Part shown: in pieces, positions 1-11,221 of the stretch
How the letters are laid out: every line of letters begins with the position of its first letter
Position numbering within the stretch: the stretch's first letter is position 1
Assembly: GCA_019137255.1 (NCBI GenBank)
Contig: WPDH01000306.1
Location: 1 to 23,708, forward strand
Reading direction: 5' to 3'
DNA length: 23,708 bases
From: Corinectria fuckeliana
Taxonomy: Eukaryota; Ascomycota; Sordariomycetes; Hypocreales; Nectriaceae
Made by a program: the position numbers and the translations under genes
Notes under the pieces: model-generated
Database searches by the model: none
The model's input: only the letters and a program-made list of their open reading frames with translations
Told to the model about the DNA's origin: nothing

Positions 1-246
1 TGCTCTTGGGCAGGTCATATCTCCTGTAATAGGTGGTCACCCACCAACACATACATATCCATGACTGCACTACAAAGCAATATATCAACCTCGCCCAACT
101 AGCATTGCACCGCGATTCATAAGACTCAGTCAACACATCGGCCCCGAGCCTCGATTCTACAAGAAACATGCCAAATTGATCCCACCACACAAACAAGTCT
201 GGTACACCCAACTCTCAACGCCAAAAAGTACAAATCCCTCACATCC

Positions 247-3200
247 TTACTTCTGCTTATACCACTCCCCAATGAAATGCATCGTCAAACCCCTCTGCGT
301 CAACCTAAACCCCCAGTCCTTGGCCTTCCCGCGGGCAGCCGCCTTGCGCGCGCCCTCGTGGTTCTTGGCGATCTGGATGTTGCGCCCCTTGGGCAGCGCA
401 TCCCTGGGCCACCGGCAGCTCGACGTCCAGATGAACACGCCGTGGCTCCCGCCGCGGCCCTCGTCCTGGTAGCCCATCTCGGAGAGCGCCCTGACCAGCT
501 CCGAGTACGTCACCTTGGACTCGGTCTTGGCGAAGATGCTCAGTAGCGTGCCCCAGACTCGCTTGTTCAGTAGCCCCCGGGGATTGCCGTCGGGCGCGTT
601 CCGGTCTGTGATGCTGAGCGCCTTGACCGAGAGCTCCCGAGGCGGCGGCGACGGAGGAAGCGGTTGCTGTCCGACGATGGGTGGCAGAGGCACGACGCCG
701 GGCTCAAGCGCCGGCTCCGCTTCCGGTTCTGGTGCTGGCTGTGGCTCCTCGACTACCGTGGACAGGTCTGCAACCTTTTTATCATCATCTTCCCTCATCT
801 CAGCATCAACACCGTCGGGCATCCTTTCCCCCTTTTGTGGCACCCACCCTCCATGGCTTCGGAGCCATCTTCTCTTGCGACGCCTCTGGTTCATCCGACG
901 CCACCGGTCAAGTTCCTTGTCCTTATCCTTCTCCACAATATCACGACGGGCCTCTTGATCAAGCATAGGCTTCTTGAAAGATTCATCTCTGTCCTTGATC
1001 AGTGCCTTTACCTTCGCACTATGTTTCACCCTCTCCTTCTTCATACGAGTGGCCTCTCGACGCCACTCGTCCGTGGCTTGCCGGCGTGCTATACCGTCCT
1101 TGGCGTCGAGATCGACGGGAGTTTCTTTCAGGTGGTAGGGGTATTCGTCTCTTTTGACCCCCATCGTCCGTTCCAATCGGTCCAACGCTGCAGGCGATGC
1201 CTTGAAGGTCGCGCCATTGTTCAGAGGGATGATGGTGTTCTTCAGCAACGACGCCCCCAGCCGCTTCAAGTCACCCCGAGCTTGTCCGTAGTTGATGGTA
1301 ACTTTGGACTCGAACCCTTGCGCCTCGTCGAGGAGGCGAAAGATGCGGCTGATGCGCTTGTCCGGCACTCCGTTCACCTCGAATGGTAATTCGTCGAATG
1401 ACACAAAGTCAATAGAGTCTTCAAAGCAAGCAGCGGAGACTCGTTCCAGAATCTCATCCTCGGGAGCTTCATGGGTGAATCTCGCCAGGCAGGAGAAGTC
1501 GTCCAGATGCTGTGCAATCTCTGCCAGTGTGTCCAGGTTGTCGATGGTATCCGCCACGAGGGTCGTAAAGGCGTCGGATGCTTCCGCATCGTCGGCGTCA
1601 TCAAGATACCGCTGCAGCCGCGCGGTGACTTTCCGCACCCCAACGAACATGCGTGACTTGCCGCCCGCGATGAAGTTGTTGATCAGATGGCCCACTACGA
1701 GCACCACGTCGTCCTGATCGATGACCACGGTGCTTTTAGCAGGCTCGATCCGCCAGTCAAGGTCCCTATAAAGCCCCTTTCCGAACGGGCACTTCTGGTC
1801 CGTTGCCATTTCGTACGGTTGTGTAGGCTTCAACATCCAGAAGAAGTTGTCGCGCATGGGTTTAGACGACGCATGCATTAACTTGGACGCGAACTCCTTC
1901 AAGAACAGAATAGCGCAGTATCTGACGATGAAGACAAGTCCGTGGTATTGCTTGAAGATTTCCGTTTCGTAGTTCTTTTTGATTTGAGGAGCAATGCTCA
2001 ACGGCAGCTTCTCGTCGTGGCCGTTGTTGGCGTCGTTCTTGAACTTTTGGAATTCGACGCAAAACTGCACAAGGCGTCTCTGGATGAGGGGCCACATGAA
2101 GAATCCAAACAAGGTCCTCCGGAGAACGCTCCTCACGCAGTCGTAGTACAGCTGGTGGCGGATGGTCGTCTTCGAGTATTCCTCGATGTGTTTCCCACGC
2201 TGACTCTCGTAGTTCTGGGAGAGGTTTTGCCAGTGGTGTTCTCTTTGATCCATAATCGCCGCTATGAAATGATCCGGGTCTTCGAATAGCGTGGTCAGCT
2301 GTTCCTCTGCCAATTCTCTCTTTGCTTGGAGTGTCGGCAGGTATTTTGAGATATCGACAACCTCAGGCATGGGCTGATACTGACGCAGCGAGGCAAGATC
2401 CTGCCATCTTTCCGCTGCAACGTCTGCTTTGAGGTCATTGATCGTCTTGTACGCATCGTCCTGGATTTTCTGGCGCTCGTTCTCGGTCATCTCGGGGCCG
2501 TCGTCCTTGACCTCTTCGTACGAACCCTTCTCGTGTGCAATGGCGATGACGTCCTTGCAGAGATGGGTCAAGAACTTGTACGTGATAGCCTGCGACATCA
2601 TCACCAGCCAGGCTTCCATGGTCCCAAACGTGTGTCTCGCCCAGTGCAGGTTGTCGTACATGTCACGGTCGTCGTCCGGGATTGGAAAGAGTTTCAGGCC
2701 ATCTTCCATAAAGAAGATTTGGTCCCCGTTTGCTCGTGCGAACTTGAGGCCCAAGTCTGGGTTCGCAGCGTCGAGGTTTTCGTCTGTAAAGCACATGACG
2801 CTTAGGGCAGCGAAAGCGCCGCCGAGGATCCTCGCGCTCCTCCCCACGTACATCAGGTCACTGTCCAGCCGTGCGAAGGCAGAAGGTGGACGCCTCGCAC
2901 GAAAGTGGATGAAGTTGAGGAGATTCTGCGGGTCTGACAAGTCGGCCTGGTTAATGTGCGGTACGAGATAACTCGCCGTGACACGACGCAAGTGTTCTTT
3001 GACATTGCGATTGAAGATGATCGCATTCAGATTCTGGGCGATGGGTGGGGGGTAGTTCGGCCACGGGACCTTCAGGCCCGCTCGGAGGTCGTAGTTGTCA
3101 CGGTCATCCCTATAGCTCACTCCGTTTCGATAGACTGGACTCCAATTGAATTCGTCATGATCAAAGAGGGTCAGATAGTCGAGACTGAAGTTGTCGAGAT

Positions 3201-3732
3201 CGCTTGCGTGAGAAGAAGTGATTTCCCCGTCATGATCCAGATCGAATCCCGGCAGAATGCCGTTGGCGGGGGTTCCCAGGTGCGCCGAGAAGTCGTCCCT
3301 TGTCGTCCTCCAGGTGCGCTGCAGGAGGTCTTCAAGGCTCACGTTCGGAACCTCTCCATTGGCAATTCTGATGAGTGTGTCCTGAATCTCCAGCTCCTTG
3401 GCCGGCACCACCCTGTTCAGCTCTTTCCACGCCTGGCAAGCCAGTTCTGAGTGACTCTGCATTGTGGCCGCAAAGTCTCGCAAACTAAGGGTAGGATCAA
3501 TCGGGGGCCACAGGGAGTCACGGCCATAGTAAAGACTCCAACACATGTGACGGTTTTCGCGCATAGCCTTCGCGCCGTTTCTTTTTTCCGCTTTCTCGAT
3601 CTCACGTATAAGGTGTTGCGCGTAGGTGAAGCCAACATCCCAGAGACCGACATCCGCGAAAAGAGGATTCTTTCCCAGGTGCAGGACACTGATTCGTGCA
3701 GCTGCGTCATCGCTTTCGGGGTGATACTCCAT
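247..3732 (-). CDS. Large fungal protein of unknown function, HicA-like C-terminal module
   Basis: The frame is intronless and gives 1161 residues. I start at the ATG at 3730-3732 because it is the first ATG in the open frame and has A at -3 and G at +4; the frame upstream is open only from a TTG. Residues 164-175 (DLDHDGEITSSH) resemble an EF-hand calcium loop (DxDxDG) but have His where the last ligand, an acid, is expected. The body (about 200-870) is helical-looking and unfamiliar. A Lys/Arg-rich stretch near residue 950 (RRRKRRW) could be a nuclear signal. A Pro/Glu-rich linker (about 990-1035) leads to the last ~105 residues, where ELVRALSEMGY, GGSHGVF and a late RL...G element match the layout of a C-terminal module I know from many large fungal proteins, whose fold resembles HicA dsRNA-binding domains; this is similarity by eye only. 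There is no signal peptide or membrane segment. It is divergent from the Fta1-like gene. The gene is well supported; its function is unknown. Confidence 0.88.
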   Translation of the reverse strand: MEYHPESDDAAARISVLHLGKNPLFADVGLWDVGFTYAQHLIREIEKAEKRNGAKAMRENRHMCWSLYYGRDSLWPPIDPTLSLRDFAATMQSHSELACQAWKELNRVVPAKELEIQDTLIRIANGEVPNVSLEDLLQRTWRTTRDDFSAHLGTPANGILPGFDLDHDGEITSSHASDLDNFSLDYLTLFDHDEFNWSPVYRNGVSYRDDRDNYDLRAGLKVPWPNYPPPIAQNLNAIIFNRNVKEHLRRVTASYLVPHINQADLSDPQNLLNFIHFRARRPPSAFARLDSDLMYVGRSARILGGAFAALSVMCFTDENLDAANPDLGLKFARANGDQIFFMEDGLKLFPIPDDDRDMYDNLHWARHTFGTMEAWLVMMSQAITYKFLTHLCKDVIAIAHEKGSYEEVKDDGPEMTENERQKIQDDAYKTINDLKADVAAERWQDLASLRQYQPMPEVVDISKYLPTLQAKRELAEEQLTTLFEDPDHFIAAIMDQREHHWQNLSQNYESQRGKHIEEYSKTTIRHQLYYDCVRSVLRRTLFGFFMWPLIQRRLVQFCVEFQKFKNDANNGHDEKLPLSIAPQIKKNYETEIFKQYHGLVFIVRYCAILFLKEFASKLMHASSKPMRDNFFWMLKPTQPYEMATDQKCPFGKGLYRDLDWRIEPAKSTVVIDQDDVVLVVGHLINNFIAGGKSRMFVGVRKVTARLQRYLDDADDAEASDAFTTLVADTIDNLDTLAEIAQHLDDFSCLARFTHEAPEDEILERVSAACFEDSIDFVSFDELPFEVNGVPDKRISRIFRLLDEAQGFESKVTINYGQARGDLKRLGASLLKNTIIPLNNGATFKASPAALDRLERTMGVKRDEYPYHLKETPVDLDAKDGIARRQATDEWRREATRMKKERVKHSAKVKALIKDRDESFKKPMLDQEARRDIVEKDKDKELDRWRRMNQRRRKRRWLRSHGGWVPQKGERMPDGVDAEMREDDDKKVADLSTVVEEPQPAPEPEAEPALEPGVVPLPPIVGQQPLPPSPPPRELSVKALSITDRNAPDGNPRGLLNKRVWGTLLSIFAKTESKVTYSELVRALSEMGYQDEGRGGSHGVFIWTSSCRWPRDALPKGRNIQIAKNHEGARKAAARGKAKDWGFRLTQRGLTMHFIGEWYKQK

Positions 3733-4916
3733 TCTGGGGAGATTAACAGAATTGGTGGAGGATATGAGTCTAGTCGAGTTTCTTGTTGGAATCCTCCTGT
3801 CCGTAAGAGAGCTGTCAGTCCGAGCCCTGTTCAACAAGAGGCGATGTCAACCAACGGGAAAATGTGAAGAGTCGACGCCGATTCAACCGCAACTTGTATC
3901 CCAAGGGCCTGGAAACAAAGGGTCGAGTATGCCTGAAGAGTAGAACGAGCGTCGATGTCCGCCAAGTGACACAGCACAGGAGAGCCCGATGTTCATAGCA
4001 CATTATGCACTGGCTTATGCTGTTCTCAAACAAAGACGTGCCGGGCCGAGGGAGAATGGCGTGCCGAGCCTTACCAGGTCTACCCTTAGTTGTTTAGAGC
4101 TTTTGTTATGGTGAATGGACGTTGGTGAGGCTGATGCCACAGCCATCTTAGACAAAGAAGCCCGCAGCGAGTAGCGGGTCACAATAGCCCAGATCTGGTC
4201 CGCTTGGACATCCCTTCAAAAAATGGGGCTTATCTTGAAAGAAGGACGCCTGTCTAGGCGTAATCCTTGTGACACCGCATTCAAGGTCTGCGTACTTTAT
4301 TGTTGACCTAGTGGTGTGGTCTGGAAGTTGAGATGGGGCCGTTCTAGTGTCTGAGTGCATGCATGCTGGCATTGTTCCCCAGCGGGTTTGAGGCAGTCAT
4401 AGCTCGAGACAGCGGATTGGGTGAGGCTCCTTCATCCGAATAAAGTGGGAAACTGCGGTATGTAGTTCATCAATTAGATATCGTCGAAAGTCGGAACTCT
4501 TGCAATTGGTTGTTGGAGCTTGGTCGTGCGATGATCGCTTCGAGGAGGACGGACATGTTTAGTCAGCGAGGATTCGGATCCATCTCACCTCGAACGGACC
4601 CCACGTTCTTTGAGAAGCAAGAAGCTTCCCCTGCAAAGGTGCGCAGTTGAACGCCCAACGCCACGATAAATGGTCGCCGGTCTTTTCTTTGTCATTCTCA
4701 CGCGTCATATCCTCTTGGGAGCTCGTTAAAACCCCGAGACCAAACCAATTGCCCAACGTCATCTGTTGCGACGCGCTAGAGCGCTCGACACTGTAAAGCA
4801 GTTTGCGCCGCACCTCGCTGATCCGCGCCAACGCCTGTCTCGATAAGACTGCGAGCTGAACGCCCAAAGCGATAGGATCTCGTGGACATAATCGTCGCTG
4901 TTCTCCAGTCGAAATA
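3733..4916. promoter_or_regulatory. Shared upstream region between two divergent genes
   Basis: This 1184-bp gap lies between the start codons of the divergent unknown-protein gene (minus) and the Fta1-like gene (plus), so it must hold both promoters and 5' leaders. I see no convincing TATA box placed for either gene. Open frames inside it, including a 190-residue minus-strand frame reaching from 5131 to 4559, show no family resemblance. Confidence 0.6.
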
Positions 4917-6107
4917 ATGGCGCGCTTAAGTGGCGTAGGACCGGAGCCTTCTCCAGCTCCCAACGACGATAATACGGAAGAACAGGAGCTCCCTCCCTTC
5001 TTCAACACTACCTTCTCGACACACCGCGTCTCGCCTCTACATGTCGGCCCCGAAGGCCTTACCCCATCACGACTAGAAGCTATTTCGCACCGTCTGCGCG
5101 ACACTCTTGTTGGTGATGTCGTCCGTGGCATCCAAGTCGGACTCCAGGCTACAGAGACACCCGTTGGACAGGTGGGACCGTTAAAGGCAGTTCGAGTCCA
5201 TTGGTTTCAAGCGAATTCAGTCTTGGGGGGCGATCCTGATGAGAAAAACCAGCGGGGCCTCTGGATCGAGATACGGCACGAAAACGCAGCTTACGCTGGC
5301 ATTCTGCTCCCGGGAATGTCGTCGCAATCGAGTAGCTCTGAGACCCGAGGCCAGACAGCTCAGCAAGGGGATACCCAAGGAAGTTTTCTCCATCTGCCGC
5401 TTCTCCTGCTGCGAATGCCGCTCCCGCTGAAGAACGTGGTCTCTGATTGGCTCTCCTCCACCTTTGATTGTCGCGTGAGTCGCATGACGCTTGGAACAAA
5501 GACGATTCTTGGCGTCTGGGAGGGCTGGATCAAGGCCGTCGGGCTTCATAATAATGGACCCGATTTCGTCCTCACTCTGGCGTTTAATGTGCCGCTTTCA
5601 GCCGGTGGTGAAGCCGCAGAAGATGGTTCCAACGACGGGGCAGTGCAAGACCCGATAGCCCTTGGCCTCAAGTCGGTCGACATTACAATATCACCTCGAG
5701 ACCTCCAGCGATTCGCGCGCGCCGGAGAAGAGATCCAGCCCCTGCAACAACAAAACTCGAACCTGTGGGAGAATGACTCACGTGAGCGCCGAAGACTCGC
5801 GGGTGGGAATCCGGACGACGGCTGGGCATGGCGAGCGGGCAAGGGCATGAAGGCGTACCCTTTTACCGAAGCCTTGGGCCGATATCTGGATCACCACCTC
5901 GCATTGAACCTATTCCATCCTGGTGTCCGCGTTACGCAGATATCCTGTGGTGGATTTGTTCTTGGACAGAGCCGCCTCAAAATATTGAGGCATGGAGAAA
6001 TGTCCGAAGGTCTTACCCGCGCTGCATGGACGTTTGTGGAGCTGCTAGGAGACAGGATAAAGGGCGACCAGCTTCCCCAAGTGTTCTCGACCAAGTTTGA
6101 TGGTTGA
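4917..6107 (+). CDS. fta1: Fta1/CENP-L-like inner kinetochore (Sim4/CCAN complex) protein
   Basis: The protein is 396 residues from a single exon. The ATG at 4917 has A at -3 and G at +4. After a low-complexity acidic N-terminus, residues 26-76 carry the signature I associate with fungal Fta1 proteins: PPFFNTTFSTHRVSPLH, then RLRDTLVGDVVRGIQVGL. Around residues 155-205 comes a second familiar block (LPLLLLRMPLPLKNVV, then a short STFDCRVS segment). Fta1 is the fission-yeast relative of CENP-L and budding-yeast Iml3; family knowledge places it in the constitutive centromere-associated network, paired with a CENP-N/Chl4/Mis15 protein, at the inner kinetochore. There is no signal peptide or membrane helix. 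The region around 210-300 is polar and probably loops. The assignment rests on remembered family motifs, without an alignment. Confidence 0.85.
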   Translation: MARLSGVGPEPSPAPNDDNTEEQELPPFFNTTFSTHRVSPLHVGPEGLTPSRLEAISHRLRDTLVGDVVRGIQVGLQATETPVGQVGPLKAVRVHWFQANSVLGGDPDEKNQRGLWIEIRHENAAYAGILLPGMSSQSSSSETRGQTAQQGDTQGSFLHLPLLLLRMPLPLKNVVSDWLSSTFDCRVSRMTLGTKTILGVWEGWIKAVGLHNNGPDFVLTLAFNVPLSAGGEAAEDGSNDGAVQDPIALGLKSVDITISPRDLQRFARAGEEIQPLQQQNSNLWENDSRERRRLAGGNPDDGWAWRAGKGMKAYPFTEALGRYLDHHLALNLFHPGVRVTQISCGGFVLGQSRLKILRHGEMSEGLTRAAWTFVELLGDRIKGDQLPQVFSTKFDG

Positions 6108-8526
6108 GGATGGCGCAGAGTACACGGCATGCAACTTACCCGATGCACAACTTCAATGATGCCCAATGCTTGTTTGATCACAACACATTTTGCGCACCCC
6201 GAAGAATTGATGGTGCTCGCGTCTTCCCGGCCTGCTCGAAGTTCCCGAATCGGAGAGCCCGATGAATGGATAGCTTGTGTCTTTCACCAAGGTGGAGTTG
6301 GAACAAAGGTGGCTGGCGCTGCAACACAGGGCACTAAGCAGCCCGTGTCCTGCGAACCCCAGATGCGAGAAAGTTGGAGTGCTACATTGACCATGCCTGA
6401 CAACCCCGGGACCGACGCGGCAACACGCATTGCTGCAAGGGAGACACAGAACCTTCCACGGGTCGCCAGGATGTGCAATCACGACAAAGAAGGATGCTTC
6501 CCTTCGACCAGCCCCCCCCCCCATGGATGGTTGAGGTGCATCTTTTGACTGTTCAGCATGGATGACACGAAGTGGGCGTTTCTAAGATGATAGTCGCCGA
6601 CCTCACGGACCAAACTAGATCCTCCAAGCCTTACCTGTCAGCAGAGCCGTAGAGATCCGTCACCAGAAGCTAGGGTCAGCAGAGTGGCTTAGCTTGCACG
6701 ACACGTTGTTGACATTGACTGTTACCCAAAAGCGACTATCAAAAGGAAGGGACGTGATATCATCCGCACGTTTGCTTCAGGCATTGAGTCTCCCTGTTTC
6801 TGGCGCCCTTATCTGGCCATTGCCTTTGGGAGACGAACCCGGCCATAGAGCGGCCCCCAATCTGCTGTAACGGGATGAAAATGCACTGCATGCATGCATG
6901 CAACCAGGCTCTTGCTACCAGGAGTCCTAATTCCAACTTAGAAAGGAGATGGACGGCAACGCGCATAAGCGACCCCGTGACATCCTTCGATGAGGCTCTA
7001 AGTCAACGCCTGCCAAAGAAAGACTAGCAGGCCATGGGAAAACACGGCTCTTCCGCGAACGCATACATACATAGGCCTACTACGGACAGGGCGCCACATT
7101 GAGCAATCCATGAATAGCAACACGGACGAACTCACCTGCACCGCTGCAACCGCTGCAACGAGGCACCCAGACTTCTGCCATCATCCTCTAGAATAGACCT
7201 GCAAGCATCAAGGCTCAAGATATGGGCGTTGGCCCTCCCGTGATGTTGGTGACCCATCGACCAGCCTGAGGATGAACATATTCGCGTGCTCTTCAACCAA
7301 TACAGTAAAACAGGCCGCTGCCCCGTTTTGAGGTCTCCCCGGAGCAACAGCCTTATTCCTTAGCTTGGTCTACCTTGCAGGGAGGGAGATCCTTGGCTGA
7401 TGTCAGGCGGGGGCTAGTCTATTGAGTGACCGGGGCCGTCTCCTAGAATCCTGGGTTCTTGGCGTCAGCCAAATCAGAAAGAATGCCACCAACACCTCAA
7501 TACAGGCGGGGTTCCCAAACAAAGAAAGCAAGTCGCCGCCCGTCTCGCCCATCACAGGAGAGAAGTGCAATTTGGTCTCAAGGCCCCCTGTACGCCACAG
7601 CTGCAGGACGGGAGGGATGGACATTGAGACTGGCCCAAGAGGCGTGTCACCTAATTAGCACAGGCTAAGCAAAGTCTTGGATCTTGCCTTTTCGGGGCCG
7701 TTTGCACCGGTGAGTGCGAGGAAAAGTCCGAGGTATGGATAGGTACGTATCCTGCCGTCGGATGGGGGTCGACGTGTTGGTGGCTGTTATTAGATGCTTG
7801 GGCTGCAGGCGACTCAGCCAACCCAACTTGCATCGTATCCTGGACATCCTAATAAGTGAGAGACGAAAGGATCATCCACCGCACCTGCAAGTTTCAGGCG
7901 TGATTTCACTGTCGTTTGTATGAACCTGTGCAGTTGCGGTACGATTGTGGTGTTCAGCAATCCTCTCCTGGCGACGAGACGACTCTATCAAGGAACGACC
8001 ACTCTCTCACCACGGCTCCAAAAGCAGGCTCCCTGGCTCCAAAGCAAGTCCACTTCCTCCCCGGCAGCCTTCTTGTCTTGAGAACAGGCACAAGGCGGAT
8101 GACTGCCCGCGGCAGGCTACGGCGGTAGGTAGGGATGCTGCGCCTAGCGACAGAAACATGGGCGCTCAGCTTAGCAGCTTGGCTGTGCAGAGCGGTGGCA
8201 TTCACCACTGTGTTTCGAGAGTCCCCCCCCAGTTATACCCATGCTGCCCAGACCTTGCGTATCCATGAGATGCTCTCTCAGGTTTGCTCTGCAGGCTGCT
8301 AGCTAGCCTTGGAGCGCTGTCATCTTCCAGCCTTGGCATTCGACAAGAGCAACTTGCAATTAAAGGAGAACACCGCAGCCCCGTCGACCTTCTAGGGGCT
8401 GGTGTCTCTCGTCCCTCCTTGCCTCTCTCTGTGTGCGGTTATGATTCACACTCGTTTCGTTTCCCTTCCTCCCTTCTCGCCATAAACAGTCTCCTGGCGA
8501 AACCGTGTCCATCGCCCTCGCAGACC
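6108..8526. other. Long intergenic region, no gene seen
   Basis: These 2.4 kb separate the Fta1-like gene from the Cys-rich membrane-protein gene. I found only short overlapping frames on both strands with no domain, no codon regularity and no splice pattern joining them. Notable bases are an 11-C run at 6512-6522, a (TGCA)4 self-complementary tract at 6887-6902 and a shorter C run near 8223. The last few hundred bases (about 8200-8526) must hold the promoter and leader of the next gene. Searches for a tRNA B-box by eye were negative. Confidence 0.6.
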
Positions 8527-9600
8527 ATGTCCGACTCCGGCTCTGCGGCCTTCAAGCACTTCGGGCTCACCTGCCCGAGCGGCGGCGACTACTACATCTG
8601 CGGCGACGACGCGTCCGAGTTCATCGGGTGCTGCACCAGCGACCCCTGCGGCGCCGGCAAGGGCGCCTGCCCGCCCGACGACCTGCGCGAGGCCAGCTTC
8701 AACTCAGACTCGTACGCGGACGTGCCCCAGCAAGACTGCGACGACCCGCGCGGCGCCGAGATCTGGTACACCTGCTCGTCGACCGACCCGCCGTTCCTGG
8801 GCTGCTGCGACGAGAACCCCTGCGCGGCCGGGAGCTGCTCCCGCGACAGCCTCGTGCCGGCGCTCCTGTCGGGCAACGAGAATAACCGGCTCAACTTCTT
8901 GAATCCCGACAGCAGCGAGTCCTCCAGCGCAACGGGCAGCTCGGGCACGGCGTCGGCTTCGGCGTCGGCTTCGGCTTCGGCGTCGGCAGCTTCTGACGGC
9001 GACGACGGTGACACCGGGGGCCTGAGCACCGGCGCCATCGTGGGCATCGCTGTGGGTGCTGCGGCGCTCGCCCTGATCGTCTTGGGCTTCGTCGTCTGGA
9101 AGCTCTGCTGGGTGCCGCGCAAGCGAAAGCAGGCCGGCCAGCAGTTCGAGCCGGTCACTCACTCGATGCAGCACGCCGAGTACCCCGGCACGTTTCCCTC
9201 GCAGCAATCGCCCATGAGCCACTACCAAAGTATGCAAACCCCCCTTCCTCAGACGTCGGCGTCAAGACGCTGACATGGTTGCGTAGACTCTTTCGCGTCG
9301 ACTCCCACCGTGGTCCCTCACTACCCGAGCGGAGCCTCCTCGATGGACATGTACGCCAAGGTATCGCCGCAGACGGCAAACTTCGACGGGCCGACGTCGA
9401 TGAACACCTTCTCCGACGGCAGCCCGGTGCCCAACAGGGGCTACGCACAGCCCTACTCGCCGGTGCCGATGATTCCGGTGCAGGAGATGGACGGCACAAC
9501 GAGCTTCCCGCAGGAGCTGGACACGGGACAGGAGCAGCAGATGTATCACGACAACGAGCACAGCGCGAGCCCTAATCAGCTTGGGATTTCGCCCCATTAG
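8527..9600 (+). CDS. Single-pass membrane protein with two Cys-rich modules
   Basis: I read exons 8527-9229 and 9287-9600 (338 residues). The intron 9230-9286 (57 nt) starts GTATGC, has a GCTGAC branch site and ends GTAG. ATG 8527 is the first in frame, with A at -3. Residues 16-53 and 80-109 are two copies of one module, pattern Y-x-C...F-x-GCC-x3-PC-x(2,3)-G...C...L; the copies read IGCCTSDPC and LGCCDENPC. I have seen this pattern in other ascomycete membrane proteins, but know no function. A Ser/Ala-rich stalk with six AS pairs (about 141-155) leads to one membrane helix (about 170-191) followed by KLCWVPRKRK and a long Gln/Pro/Met-rich tail. The charges favour N-outside, C-inside. There is no cleavable signal peptide, so the helix would itself have to act as a reverse signal anchor. 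Retaining the intron stops at TGA 9271-9273 and shortens the tail to 248 residues. A sensor or wall-associated role is only inference. Confidence 0.85.
8949..8994 (+). repeat. TCGGCT/TCGGCG hexamer tract coding Ser-Ala repeats
   Basis: About seven tandem copies of a Ser-Ala hexamer (TCGGCK, last copy TCGGCA) lie inside the Cys-rich membrane-protein gene and encode the flexible stalk just outside the membrane helix. Copy number could vary between strains without shifting the frame. Confidence 0.8.
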
Positions 9601-11221
9601 AGCACCAGGGTGTTGGGATATGACGGCATCGCAAAGCGGTGGTAATGTGACGAGGGTACTCCGTACTAGACTAATACTTGATGTTGCTAGCAGAGGCGTT
9701 TCAGGGGGTTACGTTCGATACAAGTAGCCACTGCTACGAGATTAATAGATCTTCCAAGGCTTGAGCCTGATGCTTTACTTTTCGACGTGATTATTCTGCA
9801 AATGCGCTGATTGCCATTGACAACACACCACTCGAGTGCGAGTTTTACGCAATGCTTGCGAGCCTGTCCAGGATATCGAGGCGGCGTCCCAGGAATTGTG
9901 GATGAGAAGAGGAACGTTTCTACCAACCGCGGTACTGTGAGACGTCACCGTCACAGCACAGCCCGGTGCCGAGCTCGATTTATGCTTATTTGGTTAGTGT
10001 GCACAGGAAACGGCTCCGGTAGTTGGACGACGCGAATCAATGAAGTGCTGGGGGAGGGGGAGACGAGAAAGCGCGGCAATTATTACTTGGTAATCTAGCT
10101 GGGTGGACTCCCTCCTGTCCGGGTTGGTTGTGGAGGACAAAGGTAGCCAATGGATAATTGGTTTAAATTACTGGTCTTGGGTTTCCCGGCCGGCTTGTCA
10201 GGCTTGTCAAGCTTGCCACAGGCCAAGCTTTGAAGTTGACTGCTGCGCCTCGAAATGGGAGGGTACTGTTTACCTGCGGGTAGTTGATGGATGAGTAAGA
10301 AGTGGGATATGCGGATGATCGGCATTGGATGGGGACACTTGACATGGAAGGCAATTGGCACGGCACGGGAAGCTTGCAAGCTTGTCACGGGCACGACCTC
10401 ACTGGCCACGACGTGAAGCCGGGTTGCCGCGTCATCGAGATGTTGAACGCATGGTGCATGGAGTACAAGCATTAACCACACAGCCTCGAGTTGTCACGGC
10501 CAATCCGCTCTGCCTACGGGCCGCCGGGCTGTCGGGGTCCATCTGGACTGCGACAACTTTTGTCTCTGTTTAATTGGGTTTTTCTTTCTTGGGAGGGGGT
10601 TTTTGTATGGATTCTGCCCCTGCCTGCTGGTCCAATGGTGAAGACCGAGCAGGTCACTGGGCAGAGCGGAATCTTGGCGCAGGGAAATTTAGCTTACCCT
10701 GGGCGAGGAGGGGTCTGTTGGTTTGGGGGTGGTAGGTACCTACCTATTTTCTTTTTCTTTCCTTGTACTTTTTTATCTCCGCGCCATAGCCGGGGGCGCC
10801 GTCTTGCCGGGTCCCGAGAATTAATTTTGCCAACGGGGGGGAGAGGTTTGAAGGCCTGACGGAACGAACCATCCAACGGTGGACGGGCTGCCGGCGAGAA
10901 ACGGGAGAGAGGCGAAACCCCGTTGACGGATTCATCATCGTCATGGCCAAGACGTCATCGCTTCGCTGCGGAACAAAAACCACCGGGCGCCGGGTCCAGA
11001 TGGGAAAAAACCGATGCGATGGCGGTAGTTGTTTGCTGCGGCCGAATGCCAAGACCTCGTGCGAGACAGGGATCCGTAGCGGCGGGCCTGGGCTCGCTCG
11101 TCCACTGGCTCGAACCACCAAAAACGCCTGGTGGAAATATAATAAACCTGCCCTTGTTCTTTCGGACCGCCTTCTGGCTCTCTCTCCCGTCTCTCTCTGT
11201 GTCTGCCTGGCCTTTTGAACC

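Noticed and set aside
1300..1325. tRNA B-box-like GGTTCGAGTCC on the minus strand
   Set aside because: It lies inside the 1161-residue coding frame (codons for GFES), and no A-box or acceptor stem is placed correctly around it.
3733..3837. Longer N-terminus for the 1161-residue protein
   Set aside because: The frame upstream of 3732 contains no ATG, only a TTG, and the ATG at 3730-3732 has a strong start context.
4559..5131. 190-residue minus-strand frame overlapping the start of the Fta1-like gene
   Set aside because: No recognisable motif, and it overlaps the well-supported Fta1 N-terminal signature on the other strand.
6129..6548. 139-residue plus-strand frame after the Fta1-like gene
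   Set aside because: It runs through an 11-C tract, has no domain and is opposed by equally long frames on the other strand.
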